Source: Plantago elongata (taxonomy: Eukaryota; Streptophyta; Magnoliopsida; Lamiales; Plantaginaceae). Taken from it: DNA of 38,115 nt. Of the stretch, positions 10,865 to 22,075 are shown piece after piece; within the stretch, counting starts at the first letter, position 1; each line of letters starts with the position of its first letter. The notes beneath the pieces are model-generated. The model was not told where the DNA came from and ran no database searches. It saw nothing but the letters and a program-made list of their open reading frames with translations. The stretch is from positions 1 through 38,115 of the forward strand of contig JAYMSP010000978.1 in the NCBI GenBank assembly GCA_036897095.1, read 5' to 3'. Position numbers and translations under genes: made by a program.

Positions 10865-13306
10865 TTCACTGCGACAATATGTATATTAACTCATTAGGTA
10901 TATATACATAAAATATAATATAAATTATAATAAGATTAGGAATTTAAAATTATAGCTAAATACGTTCCATCACATCCCCACGGTCGAAACTTGAGGTCCA
11001 CGAACACTGTAATTGTTCCTAAAATCATCAAATAAAACATGTGGAAGTCCCTAAGTTAGTCCAGAATTTGATAACGAGTAGGAACATGAAGTACTCGAAC
11101 TTGTCCTTTGACAACCTTTTCCCGAATAAAATGAATATCCATTTCAAATGTTTGGTTCGTTAATATTGTATTGGATTTTCCGAAAGATAAATGACACTAA
11201 TATTATTACAGTAGACCAAAGTTGCTTTGTTAATTGGACAATGTAGCTCCAATAATAAGTTACGCAGCCAACATGACTCGGCTACGACATTAGCTACACC
11301 TCTATACTCTGCTTCAGCACTGGATCTGGATAACGTCTGTTGACGTTTGGAAGACCATGGAATTAGGTTATCCCCAAGAAATACACAATAACTAGAAGTC
11401 GAACGGCATGTATCTGGACAACCACCCGAATCTAAGCATGCAATACATTTTGGAAAGCTAAAGGAGTATTAGGGGAAGATAAGCATGTATAACCCGACCC
11501 ATGAACATGAATAGAATGACCGCTTCCAACAATAATACCTGTATTTTGATTGCTCATAGGAAAATAAGGTGAAAGATTGCCATTGGAGAAAGTCGTATTG
11601 GAAGATGCACCAGAACCCATACACCAAGACGGTTCATGTTGCAAGGTCATGGTGTGCATAGCAGCTTCCACATCCGTCGGAATATAAGAACCCTGGGGAG
11701 CCATAGTTGTCGTATAAACCTGAGGAACAGGAGACGTACCCAAAACACAAGATGTGGGCGGGTTTGTGGAGTAGCAGGATACCTTGGAGTCCAAGTTTGA
11801 GTAGGAAGCGGACAAGGAGGTGGCTGCGGTGCGGGGCCCACTAACAGTGCCCTTGGGGGGCAGTCGGTGGAGCATACTGGGGGCGGGAGCACGCTGATGT
11901 TACATGCCAGAGGAGCGGCCTGCCCCTCCACCGTGTTTGTTGCCACGTTCACGGTTTGATTTATTGCGTCCACGTCCCCGACCTTGGTCTTGACTAGGAT
12001 TATAGTTTTTTTGTTACAAATCACCGGAAGAAACTAATAAAGCAGGACCTGAGTTATGACTTACTATATTGGAGAGCACACGTTCCTCTAGGCATAAAGA
12101 GGATCGAGTCTGAGAAAACGAGGACAAAGGATTGACATGTTGAATTTGAGTTCCATCTCCTTTCTATGCTTCCATGAGATCTGAAACCAATTGAAGAACC
12201 AATATTTCTGAGACGCTGGCGATAGGCAGAAGCACTAGAAAAATACTCCATACAGTTACTAGTGAATTCATGTTCAAGATTAATTGCTCGAGATGTATGG
12301 TGATCTTGGAATTTATCCTTCAAGCGATTCCATGCTTCCATAGCAGTAGCATCGGGTTCGACGATGGTATTCAACAAGTCATTCGAAATAGTCGAATAAA
12401 TCCACTGAAGTATAGTAGCATCAATCAATGGTTGACCAGAGAGCCTTCTCTTCCTTGGTGGTGGGAGTAGACGGTTCATCACCGGAAGGATGACGGATGA
12501 TATGGTGAAGAGCATTGTGAGAGCAAGCATAAATTTTAAAAAGTTCGGCCCATGTGCCATATTACGAATTTCACATCTCAAGGATAACTTAAACATGGTG
12601 TCGGATCTGGGTGAGAACAAGGAAATGGATGGTTTTGACGAGAGGGTTGTTGTGGTGGAGGAGGTTCCTTCAGACATAATGATAGTCGAGGAAAATTGAT
12701 CAAAAGATCAGGCTGCTTTGGGGACTCAAACGAAACAAAGAGTTCCGAAAGCAGGAAGAAATATTCGAACAGTGGGTTCGAATATAGGAAAGGAGAAAAA
12801 GATCGATAAAAAAATTTGGACAAAGGTCGAATTGATAGGACATCGAATCAAGGCTGTTGTTTGGCAAGGATTCTGGAAAGACGATCAACAAAAAGATTGT
12901 GATCGACAGAAGCAAGAAACATGCCAGGAGCTGGTGTCGAACAGGATGTCAACACAACAGGGGAAGGAATCTATGTTTTGCGTTGGTTTCAAGATGCTGG
13001 AGGAAGAAGACAGTTTGAACGTGGGGTTCAAATTGCTGGACAAGAAACTGGCAAAAAATATTGATGGGGAATATGATCACGGAATAGGCGGTGGAAGCAC
13101 GGAATAGGCAGCGGAAGGGGATCGTACCTCAATATGATACCACTTAAGAGATTGAGAATTGAGTCTTGACTCTATCTATTGATTCACATAATACAGGTTA
13201 CAATAAAATTAGGAATCTAAAATTATAGTTAAATTATACTAACTCTATTCTAACTAGACTACTAATATGATAAATATGCTAACTAATATTTAAACATTCT
13301 ATTACA
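10865..13306 (-). mobile_element. Ty1/copia LTR retrotransposon fossil, broken
   Basis: Minus-strand element. The right-hand LTR is about 13153-13306. A primer-binding site of the initiator-tRNA-Met type (TGGTATCA on the element strand) lies at 13135-13142. Gag of the UBN2/copia type is at about 12.1-12.7 kb, a copia protease-like segment at about 11.4-11.7 kb, and an RNase H/C-terminal pol segment at about 10.98-11.43 kb. A degenerate second LTR covers roughly 10.87-10.98 kb. Integrase and reverse transcriptase parts were not recognised. The two LTRs are short (about 0.15 kb) and clearly diverged, so the insertion looks old. It is broken with several breaks. Ends are approximate, and I could not confirm a target-site duplication. 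Confidence 0.8.
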
Positions 13307-14075
13307 CTATTTCTGAATATACAAAAACTTGTGAGAGGTCAAATTTTTGTAAGAGTCTTGAGAGTCCTGCAATATTGTATACTAATTGTGCGGCGTTGTA
13401 TGTAAATTGTGGATTTTTGTGTATTTATAAATTGTGTATTATTGTATGTTTATTGTGTGGCTGAATCATTTTGCGTAGAACTCTTAGAATTTTCTGGACT
13501 CCCGTGAGAGTTTTTCTTCTCAATATGATGTTATTTCGTGATTTAAAAATGAGTGGCCTACCAAATACTAGAGGCCGGGGGCTATTCCTTTGATCCGGAT
13601 TGATGAGGTTTTACTCCAGGAGAAATGGAAGAACAGGTTGCGTTATTGGCCATTTGGCCGGTTAGATCAATTGAACACTTCCATGCGAGAGCTCCACTTG
13701 ATCGACAAGGTAATCGAATTGAAACTAATGGTTATTTATGTGTTAATCTTAACACCAAGTGGTGCAATTCATTATGTAATTTTTGATGTGTTTGGAAGTC
13801 ATTGCCTAATGGATATTTATAGTGTTCAGATAGGCTACAACAGACACATTTTGCACACTAAAACTATGAAACAAACATCTTGAACCAAAAATGGTCAGCA
13901 CCAGCCAAGATTCACCATAACATTAGCACCTCTGTCATGCAGATAAGTAAGCATAAAGCCTAGCCAGTCTTATTCAACCATGTCTTAGAAACAACTTCTC
14001 TAGAAAACTAAGGAACTTATCCGCTCATGATGAACACACAAACTCCCATGATAAATGATGTTTAGAAGTTAGAAC
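13307..14075. other. Intergenic stretch downstream of pyruvate decarboxylase
   Basis: Holds the 3' untranslated region of pyruvate decarboxylase at its right. At about 13370-13470 there is a TGTGTATT-rich low-complexity patch. The plus-strand stretch 13580-13709 is open and ends at a donor-like GTAATC, but no family was recognised and no partner exon was found. Nothing else is supportable. Confidence 0.5.
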
Positions 14076-16928
14076 TCATTGCGGATTTGGGGGGCGGCTA
14101 TTAGCAGAAGAAACCCTGGATCCCCACTCAAGCAGCTCTTTGCTAGTATCATCCTTGTGAACAATAACTTCAATAAAGCACAGACTATCCTTTTTCTCCC
14201 CTGTTGCTGTTTCGATTGCACTGATAAGATCCTCTTCACAGTACACCTGCACAAATTAGAGTTGGGTTTTTTGATATATTTCAACAGCTGTTGATGATAA
14301 AATCAATGCACGGCAAATAAAATGAATCGAATACTTTGCTAGTCCAGCAGTTGCCTTCGCCGTTCCAGATAGCATCCACTAGTCCAGTGTAGTTCCAGTT
14401 CTTGATCACATTGTAAGGTCCATCATGGATTTCAACTTCAATGGTGTACCCACCATTGTTTATCAGGAATATTATGGTCTTTTGTCCACAACGAATCATT
14501 GTAGAAACATCTTGAGCAGTTACCTGAACCATGAATTCACTATTAAACTCAGTTTTGCACAAGAGTGAACATATACTATAGTCCTGAACCGCTGATTGCA
14601 TTTCTGAAGTTTGACAATATTAACCTGAAAACTTCCATCACCAATGCAAGCAATCACACGTTTCTTGGGGACAGACTGAGCATAGCCCAGGGTAGCTCCA
14701 ACGGACCATCCTATTGATCCATACTGCATCTGAAATTCATACCTGCAATACCAACTTTTGTCTATCTAATTTTTGTAAATTAGAGAACATGGTTAATACT
14801 TTTAGCAGGGAAAACAGATTGATTTTAATTTACCCGCATCCCTCAGGCAACTTCAACTTCTGGCAATTAAACCAAGAATCGCCTGTCTCAGCAATCACAG
14901 CTGTTTCCCTAGACAACATCTTCTGTATGTGCTGGAAAAGCACATTAACCCTCAATGTTTCCTTGGGCGCACTCTTGGCAGGAACCCCATCAGGCACGTA
15001 AATCCTCTTGTAGTTCTCAAACGATGTAGTGTTCTTCTTAACTTTCTTGGAGAGTTCTTGCAAGAAATCTTTCATGAGCACACAGCCAAATGCAGGTCCA
15101 TTGGCAATCACGACACAATCAGGCTGAACAATAATAGCTTTTTCCTTCTTGAGAAGGAGAGAGTAGCCAACCGAGCTGTAGTCATTAAAAATAGGGCCAA
15201 CAAAGATGTAGGCGTCTGCTGATTCAACAATTTCACCACAGAATGCAGTCCCAACAGCACCCCAGTATGTGCCAATGAAGTGAGGATGGCCTTCTGGTAC
15301 TAGGCCCTTCGCTGATGGCATTACTCCCATTGCATAGCCACATGCATCTGCTAGTTCCAGGAACGCAGAGCCAGCCTTTGCCACACGGAGTTTAGGACCT
15401 CCAATCATTACTGGCTTCACTGCCTTGTTTAGGAAAGCAGCAGCTGCTTCTACTGCTGCCTCAAGCCCCAGCTTGTTGCTGAATCTGTAGTGAGACTTTG
15501 CTATAGTTTAACACTTTGTGATATGCTAATGTTCAAGAAAAGAAGATTAAAATTGAATGTGTCAAAGTGGAAAGAGTTAAATAGAACGTCTTAAGTTCTT
15601 CAAATGAATATCTACGAATTAATTCTAGCATCAGTGAATTTCTATTCAATTTTCTATACACACCGTTGCATAAAACTCTCTTACGTAAAACTTAAAGAAT
15701 ACTGTAGCAGAGCAATAGATATTTAAAATGCTACTAGATGACCAAATCAAGATTAATCACCCAACCTTGGTGTAATCGAAAACGGAATCGGATCCTTTGT
15801 AAAAGTAGGATGGGCAACCCCAGGTAAGTTGCAGCTGATGCTCAAGTACACAGGCTTGCTCTCCTTCAGAGCTGTGGAGATGGCTCTATCAACTTGCTCG
15901 TGTGCATCCTCCAAGTTAGTGATAACAGCCTGCAGCATAACAAATACTCCATGAGTTAACATTATAACGCCAGGGGGGCGGATTCCGGGCTCGAAATAGC
16001 GTGTTAACTGATATACTTGATCCATGCATGAAGCTTCCAAATCCAGATCCATTTCACAAAATCACTCTCATTTTGCTCCACAAATACACATTTAGTATTA
16101 CTCTCTTAAACTAGCCATGTCAATTGTAACTTAAATCGGCAAAATTATATACTTAATCCATGCGTAAAGCTTCCAAATCCAGATCTATTTTCACAAAATC
16201 AGCCTCATTTTCCAAAAACACACAATTAAACTGCTCTCTTAAACTAGCCATGTCAATTTTAACTCAATCCAGCAAAATTACGCAGAAATGAAACGGAATC
16301 AACTACTAGATCACAAAACCAAGTCAAAAAAATTTCTCAAAAACCAGAATAGGACTCACACTATTAGTACTAGTACATTACTGTTCAAGTACTGATAAAA
16401 TTGAACATATAGTGAAGGATTTACCTGATAACAGGTCACAGCCTGGAAACAACGCAACTCCTGAGAAAAATCAGGTAACCCAATCGTATGATGCAGAATC
16501 CTATTGGTACCGTAATCATTGCTGTTCGGACAACCAGCGATACAAATCACCGGCAAATTCTCACTATACGCGCCGGCAATCGCGTTCAGCACACTCAATC
16601 CACCCACAGTGAACGTGACGACACACGCGCCTACGCCACGGGCACGAGCATAACCGTCCGCCGCGTAGCCGGCGTTGAGCTCGTTGCAGCAGCCGATGTT
16701 GTTCAGGCCTGGCTCGGCAATGAGGTGATCGAGGAGAATGAGGTTGAAGTCACCTGGAACGGAGAAAATGTCCTCGACTCCGATCTCGACTAGCCGGCGG
16801 GCAATGTGGCGGCCGAGGGTGGAGTCACCGGCGGAGTGGATGGTGGAGACGCCGTTCACGGCGGGGCAGGTGGCATTGCCGTTTTCAGGTTTGCATGAGG
16901 AGTCGGTGGAGCCTAGGAGAGTGTCCAT
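14076..16928 (-). CDS. PDC: Pyruvate decarboxylase, 6 exons
   Basis: Cytosolic thiamine-diphosphate enzyme converting pyruvate to acetaldehyde and CO2; it feeds ethanol fermentation and the pyruvate dehydrogenase bypass. Exons in transcript order: 16425-16928, 15766-15929, 14834-15484, 14625-14742, 14335-14523, 14076-14246, joining in phase to 1797 nt, 598 aa, normal for plant PDC. Visible motifs: IFSVPGDFN; the cofactor-activating Glu in [17 protein letters not shown]; the HHTIG histidine pair; the ThDP-binding GDGSFQ...INNGGYTIE block near the C-terminus. The exon 2 to 3 junction is placed at AG|GTTGGG and CTACAG|ATTC because this gives [11 protein letters not shown]. The start MDTLLGS at 16928 is preferred over an upstream in-frame ATG at 17039, because the TATA box at 17022-17029 lies between them. 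Intron 1 carries a 136-bp tandem duplication. Confidence 0.97.
16011..16280. repeat. 136-bp tandem duplication in PDC intron 1
   Basis: Two adjacent copies, about 16011-16146 and 16147-16280, share long runs such as AAGCTTCCAAATCCAGAT and TAAACTAGCCATGTCAATT. They differ by scattered substitutions and small indels. The duplication lies wholly within intron 1 (15930-16424) and leaves the splice sites untouched. Confidence 0.9.
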
Positions 16929-17021
16929 GGTGAAAAATTGAATGAAATGTAAATGTTGGTGTGGTAAAAATGAGGTGGATAAATGGTGTTGTGACTTGTG
17001 AGACTGAAAATGTGAAAGGGT

Positions 17022-17029
17022 TATATATA
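17022..17029 (-). promoter_or_regulatory. TATA box candidate for the PDC gene
   Basis: TATATATA on the gene strand, about 95 nt upstream of the PDC start codon at 16928, bounded by GGTATATATAACCC. Its position argues that translation starts at 16928 and not at the in-frame ATG at 17039. Confidence 0.65.
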
Positions 17030-17039
17030 CCTGTGTCAC

Positions 17040-18372
17040 TGTGATTAATTTTCACTTTTCACAATTCAGGAAATGTTTTTGCTTTTTTTTTATCTTGGGG
17101 AGGAAGTAGTTTCTAAATTTTTATTTGCTTGGGGGAGGGGGAATTTAAAATTTTAAGTAGGATTGATTAATTACCGTGGATTGTTCAATTTCGCCCATTT
17201 CGCCCCTAGTATAGGATAAATTCGTGGATTATAGATGAGGTTAGTTGAATTGAGTTATATGGGAGCATGGGATTGTTTACAATAGTACCTGCACTTAATT
17301 TGAGATAGATATGTATGTAATTACGATATTTTTTCTTTGGAATATCATCTACTTTAAAATGAAAATTCTACAAAGTATGTGTATTGTTGGTGATAACATA
17401 TTTAGAGTGTGTTCTATTTAATTGAAAATCAGTTCAGTTCAGCTCAACTTAGTTATAATTTATACTTTACCTCATTTTAGTTCAATTAAATTAAATTGAG
17501 TAAATTTCAGTAGAATCGTCGAACCCAATATTAACCAAATTGGATTATATTTGAGATGATAAAGTTTGTTGAAAAGTGTTGTGTATTGAATACATGCATC
17601 TCATATATCAGGAGTTGATTGTCATAGCATTTAAATCGCTCCATTTAACTCGCTAAATAGTGATTTGCGCTAAAATACACTTTAAATACCCCATTTCAAT
17701 TACATTTCAAACATAATTTCACTAAAATCCTATTCAAATGTCCATTTGAGTATTATGTCAATCAGCCCCTCATATGTAGAATAAAGTTGCGCCTCAACCT
17801 GAATTTTTAGGAATGGAGTCTTATATTTCTCCAAATGCAATTATTGGTTAGCTAGTTTATTTACTATTTATTGCAATATGACTCGGTGTAAACATGTGAA
17901 TATTATGTCATATCAAATTCAGAAAGAATAGTTATATCGTAACGTTGATAGTAATGTATACTTTATGTTTTATCAAATGGTTTTTAAATTCCTACTGGAA
18001 ATGCATTTTTAAAAAAAAAGTAATATCTGAAATAAAGTCAAACATTTTTTTTGAATTTTATTAACTTTTTTATACTTTTCAAGTATTGTGAAAATAGTAT
18101 TAAATAGGAGGTTTTCAAGTCTAAAGGGATAAGAAGAACACACTCTTTATGTCTCATATTTATTTGAGAGAGCTTTACTTACAAGTTGATTTAAAATCTT
18201 TCCAATGGATTTGATTAGTAGAGATTTTGGATGATTTAAGGGGCGGCTCTGACCGTTTAGGCGTTGGTTCGCTTCCTACTAGAATACCCAGAGAGCATAC
18301 CGCGTAAAACCTATGGAGTGGAGTATTAAAGTACAATAAACATATCAGAGTCTTCTCCTTTTCATTGTTACA
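17040..18372. other. Intergenic stretch upstream of PDC
   Basis: AT-rich. Near 17407-17440 there is a TGTTCTATTTAATTGAAA motif followed by AGTTCAGTTCAGCTCAAC. Its first part matches one end of the miniature element at 30117-30181, but no partner end was found here. Otherwise I see no gene. Confidence 0.5.
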
Positions 18373-19412
18373 TGTCAACTTCCCATTTATTAATTTTTTT
18401 GTTTATAAATTTTAATTCTGTCCACTTTAAAATGTTTATAACTTGAAAAATAAAAATATAAAAAATAAATAAAAATCACTAATAATTTTATATTTTTGAG
18501 ATCTATAAATAGAGATCACTCTCAACTATGTTTGAATTATTATTTTGATATGTATAAAAATCACAAACAACTTTAATCGAAATCTTAATAAATTGTGAAA
18601 CAATTCTAAAAAAATAATGTTACAAATTTTAAATTTTAAACACTCTTATAAATATCTTGAATATGTAAAAATAATCATTTATATTAGAAAATACCCGAAA
18701 TTCGAATTTGATGCTCGATACTCGTGTTCGATGTCCAGTATCTGTATTCGATGCCCGTTCTCCGTGTTCGATGCAAAGTACCCGTGTTTGATGTCAGGTA
18801 TCCGTAAGCAATGCGCGATAACCGTAACCATTACCCGGTATATATATGTGTATGATGTCAAGTTCGATATTCGAATTCGATGTTCGATACTCGTGTTCGA
18901 TGTCCGGTATTCATATCCGATGCCCGTCACCCGTGTTTGATGTTCAATATTCGTAAGCAATGCCCGGTAACCGTACTCATTGTCCGAATTCCGTACCCGG
19001 TGCCCGTTACCCGTATCCAATGCACGGTACCCGTGTCTGATGTCCCGTATCCGTAAGCAATTCATGATAACCGTACTCATTACCCGATATTTGTGTTTGA
19101 TGCCTAGCCTTGTTACCCTATCTGATTATCATATCATGTTGCTAGTTTAATTATTGACCCAATATAATAAAATTGCACTTTTAAAATTCGTCTTACAATT
19201 TATTAAGGTCCAAATAAAGTTGTTAGTGATTTTTATAGATCTCGAAAAAATAATTCAAACATAGTCAAGAGTGGTCTTTATTTATATATCTCGAAAAAAA
19301 ATAGTCGTTGGTAATTTTTATTTATTTTTAATTTTAAGTTATGAACGTTTTAAATTGGACAAAATATAATTTGAAGAGAAAAATAATTAAACAAATGAAC
19401 TAGTGAGATGAC
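18373..19412. mobile_element. Non-autonomous DNA-transposon-like element with long inverted-repeat arms
   Basis: The left arm (about 18373-18612) and right arm (about 19165-19412) are inverted copies of one another. Shared blocks include ACTATGTTTGAATTATT (left, about 18524-18540, and its complement at right), TATAAAAATCAC and CTTAATAAATTGT. Similarity is clear over about 200 bp but imperfect. Between the arms sits the 20-bp repeat array at about 18700-19110. No transposase is present. Long arms with a unique or repetitive centre fit a Mutator-like, foldback or large MITE derivative; the exact superfamily is unknown because the outermost bases and a target duplication could not be fixed. Confidence 0.7.
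18700..19110. repeat. Degenerate 20-bp minisatellite inside the inverted-repeat element
   Basis: About twenty head-to-tail units of roughly 20-21 bp follow the pattern CCGT-(7 variable bases)-TG-CCGGTA. Several unit types recur: CCCGTGTTTGATGTCCGGTA-like, TCCGTAAGCAATGCCCGGTA-like and ACCGTACTCATTGCCCGATA-like. The order GTGTTTGATG, GTAAGCAATG, GTACTCATT appears three times, near 18787, 18932 and 19035, so there is a higher-order arrangement. Because the unit is not a multiple of three and lacks stops, both strands stay open over 100 codons; I treat those frames as by-products. Confidence 0.85.
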
Positions 19413-20213
19413 GAAAAGAAATATGTACTATTTAATAAAAAATATAAAATTATTATGATTTAGTTCTTCAAATAAAATTAAAAGAAGTATTTGTGGATTA
19501 ATATGAATTAGTAAAAAGCCCTTTTAAGTTCATATAAACTTCTTATTAGGGGGTTCGTTGATTCACCAATCGACCTATATATTGTTTACTTTATTCTATG
19601 CTACGCAGGTCAGTGACCAAACGTGGCGCTAAGTAACCTGCCCAAGGATTGTAGTTTCCATTCACTCTCTCCATCTCAAAAAATAAAATAAAATTCAGTT
19701 ATTTAAGAATTACGGTTCACTATACTTAACGATTATTTTTACCGTACTCAATAATAAAAGATTAATATAGTTTCACCTTTCAACCCCTCTTAATTATGGA
19801 TTAGGTAGTAATAAATTAACCTCTCATTTTGGCACAAATTGACCTTCTATATATTGACACACTGAAACCTATAAATAGAAAATTACTTACCACTACACCA
19901 AATATTCCACAGAAAATAATGAAACAATAATAAAAGTAGAATGAAATTAAATACCTCCATCCTGCCCTGGTTTAGGCTGTAGCCGTTATATTGTACCCAA
20001 ACAAACCTTTCCACCCTCCAAACCAGTCCAAAACAACTCCCTCACACTCTTCGTCACTTACAAATTTCCAAAACACAAACAATACAATTCCCAACAACAA
20101 TTATTATAATCAATTTATATACTCCTTATTCCTCTTCATCACCCAATCACACACATCATCATCTACCTTCTTATGTCACTTCCTCTCCAATCCAAAATTG
20201 AACACCAATAAAA
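19413..20213. other. Upstream region of the small gene at 20214
   Basis: AT-rich at left, becoming CA- and CT-rich toward 20200, as expected of a plant promoter and 5' leader. A TATA box candidate is listed separately. No repeat or gene recognised. Confidence 0.5.
20113..20120 (+). promoter_or_regulatory. TATA box candidate for the gene at 20214
   Basis: TTTATATA lies about 95 nt before the start codon and is followed by a CT-rich segment typical of plant transcription starts. Confidence 0.5.
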
Positions 20214-20654
20214 ATGGAAGAAAACCCCGAGCATCTCCCACCAACCGACTCACCAACCTTCAGTTCCGGCCACCGCTGCTGCTCCTTCTTCCCCTGCTTC
20301 GACCGTAACTCCTCCTCATCTCCGTCATGGTGGCAGACCGTACGGACGACGGAGATCTCAGGAAACTCGCTGTGGACGAGAAGTGTGTCCGCCTTGATGA
20401 AGATCCGTGAGTGGTCGGAGCTAGTCGCCGGTCCGAGATGGAAGACGTTCATTCGCCGGTTCAATCGGAGTAGGAGTGGGAACAAGCACGGGAATAATTT
20501 CCAGTATGATCCGTTGAGTTACGCGATGAATTTCGATGAAGGGCAGAGTGGTCATTTCGATGGGGAGGATGATGGTGATCATTATGCTTCTAGGCATTTC
20601 TCGTCCAGGTATGCGAAGGGGTCCATGGAGTTAGCGTCAACTAGCGTCGTTTAG
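20214..20654 (+). CDS. Small single-exon plant protein with YDPLSYAMNFDEG motif
   Basis: 146 aa, no intron, codon use unlike the AT-rich surroundings. From the N-terminus: a Pro/Ser-rich start; a Cys/Phe/Trp segment (CCSFFPCF at about 22-29, then SWWQTV); a basic core ALMKIREWSELVAGPRWKTF (about 61-80) followed by RRFNRSRSG; then YDPLSYAMNFDEG (about 98-110); an acidic DGEDDGD stretch; and a Ser-rich tail. No signal peptide or membrane segment is seen. I associate this layout with an uncharacterised angiosperm family, sometimes described as stress-related, but cannot state a function. The ATG in AAAAATGGAAG has good plant context and a TATA box lies about 95 nt upstream. Confidence 0.85.
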   Translation: MEENPEHLPPTDSPTFSSGHRCCSFFPCFDRNSSSSPSWWQTVRTTEISGNSLWTRSVSALMKIREWSELVAGPRWKTFIRRFNRSRSGNKHGNNFQYDPLSYAMNFDEGQSGHFDGEDDGDHYASRHFSSRYAKGSMELASTSVV

Positions 20655-21569
20655 TTTCGTTGCTTGAGCACAAAGAATATTTTACAGCTAAGATAATAAT
20701 TATTGTAATTGCTTTTTTTTTTTTTAATGTTTTGTTGCTTAGTTTGATATTTTTGTGTAAATACTAATATTGTGTGGTTATGTAAAATGACAGAAATAGA
20801 ATGCGTGTTAGTTGATTGATTGATTGTTTCGTCGCTGTTACTTGTTCGGTGGAATTTGACATGATGAATCACTGATTAATTGATCAAAGGGGTCAGATTG
20901 AATGCAAATGATATCGCACATTTATTATTAACTCGAACCTGAATTTTCTATATAAATAATATAATAATTCATTTTGAGAAATTAAATCCTACAAATTGTT
21001 TTAGATTGTCGCTCAGCTACAGACATTTTATGTTTTAACGGAGCCTACTGTTGATTATTTACAATGATATTTATAGAGGGAATTAAACTGTACAATTAGT
21101 AAATAGTTAGTGGCGTCTGTGGCGATCTTAACAAAAGAATATTGATTTGCAAAAAAGTCATTGTATCCTTATGAGAAATTTGATTTCGTCACAAATCCTA
21201 TGGAGTAATGGGATGTGGTTCATTTTATGATGATGACCCGACGACCATCCTTTCATCATTGGTCTATTTTAAAGGTATTTTTGATGGAATATGCCAAACA
21301 ACATTAGGCTGGTGTGTACTGTGTACTCTTTCACTCTTTCGTCATACTCCAATTTTCGGAGTCCTAGTGTGGTCGGGCTCCGCGGCCATGCTAATAGCTG
21401 GACATGTCTTTTCTATGCATTTTGTCACTTTTATGGAGTATAATTTTGTTTTAGTAAACGGGGTATAATTTATTTGCTTATAGTAAAATGAGGTAAAAAA
21501 AAAAAAAGATATAGGAAAAAAATGGTTTTACATAAAGTGGGAAAAACATTGAATGGTATAGGAAAACAT
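20655..21569. other. Intergenic stretch between the small gene and the transposase fragment
   Basis: AT-rich with poly-A/T runs near 20710 and 21496. An open stretch at 21208-21468 has no recognisable protein character. The segment 21330-21420 is more GC-rich than its surroundings and could belong to the transposon relic to its right. Confidence 0.4.
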
Positions 21570-22075
21570 TTGCGAACCATTTCGAGCATGATTACTTTGT
21601 TTGAACGCCCTACATGGGACGGTCAAGTTCCGACGTCGTTTTAGAATGGCAAGGCCATTGTTTCTCCTGATCGTGAATGCTTTGGAGCAACACAATCCAT
21701 ATTTTCAACAACGTTCGGCTGCACTTGGGCGTTTGGGTTTCACGGGCAAACAAAAATGCACTTATGCGTCAACTTGCTTATGGTATATGTGCAGACATGG
21801 TGGACGAGTACACACAAGTTACAGAGTCTACTGGTCAAGAAGCTTTACGACTCATCTGTGATGGTGTTGTTGCTCTATTTGGCCCGACGCATATGAGAAG
21901 TGTCAATGATGAGGATGTTCGTCAGTTACTCGAGGTGAACATGGCAAGAGGTTTCCCCGGTATGGTAGGAAGTATTGATTGCAGACATTGGCAATGGAAG
22001 AATTGTACTTCTGCTTGGAAGGGTCAATTCCAAGAAAAGAACAATAAATGCACGCTTGAATTTATAACCAGCTAG
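21570..22075 (+). pseudogene. Truncated PIF/Harbinger transposase (DDE_Tnp_4 type)
   Basis: Plain DNA-transposon relic. The 5' part reads FRRRFRMARPLFLLIVNALE, then GRLGFTGKQKCT. The frame shifts by one near 21755 and continues MRQLAYGICADMVDEYTQ to GFPGMVGSIDCRHWQWKNC and AWKGQF. These match the N-terminal half of plant Harbinger transposases, with the first catalytic Asp in SIDC. An in-frame stop just upstream (about 21602) separates the HDYF motif at about 21590. The second Asp and the Glu of the DDE triad are absent because the homology ends at about 22050. No terminal repeats or TTA-type target duplication were located. Confidence 0.88.

Noticed and set aside
12770-12785. GGTTCGAAT, resembling a tRNA B box
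   Set aside because: No A box at the right spacing and no cloverleaf; it lies in the leader region of the copia fossil.
12718-13107. 129-codon plus-strand open frame
   Set aside because: It lies antisense within the 5' part of the copia fossil, has no recognisable domain, and its composition follows local repeats.
773-16928. Idea that the ALDH2B, TRS33, membrane-protein and PDC genes form a co-transcribed unit
   Set aside because: Each has its own gap, two have their own TATA candidates, and plant nuclear genes are normally transcribed singly.
16929-17039. Upstream in-frame ATG giving a longer PDC N-terminus
   Set aside because: The TATA box at 17022-17029 falls inside this extension and the extra residues are unlike plant PDC; the start at 16928 fits the family.
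18617-19080. Open frames of 107 and 133 codons on opposite strands
   Set aside because: Both are by-products of the stop-free 20-bp minisatellite; the residues repeat with the DNA unit and show no family.
21208-21468. 86-codon open frame starting MGCGSFYDD
   Set aside because: No homology recognised, no splice or promoter context, and it lies in low-complexity DNA next to a transposon relic.
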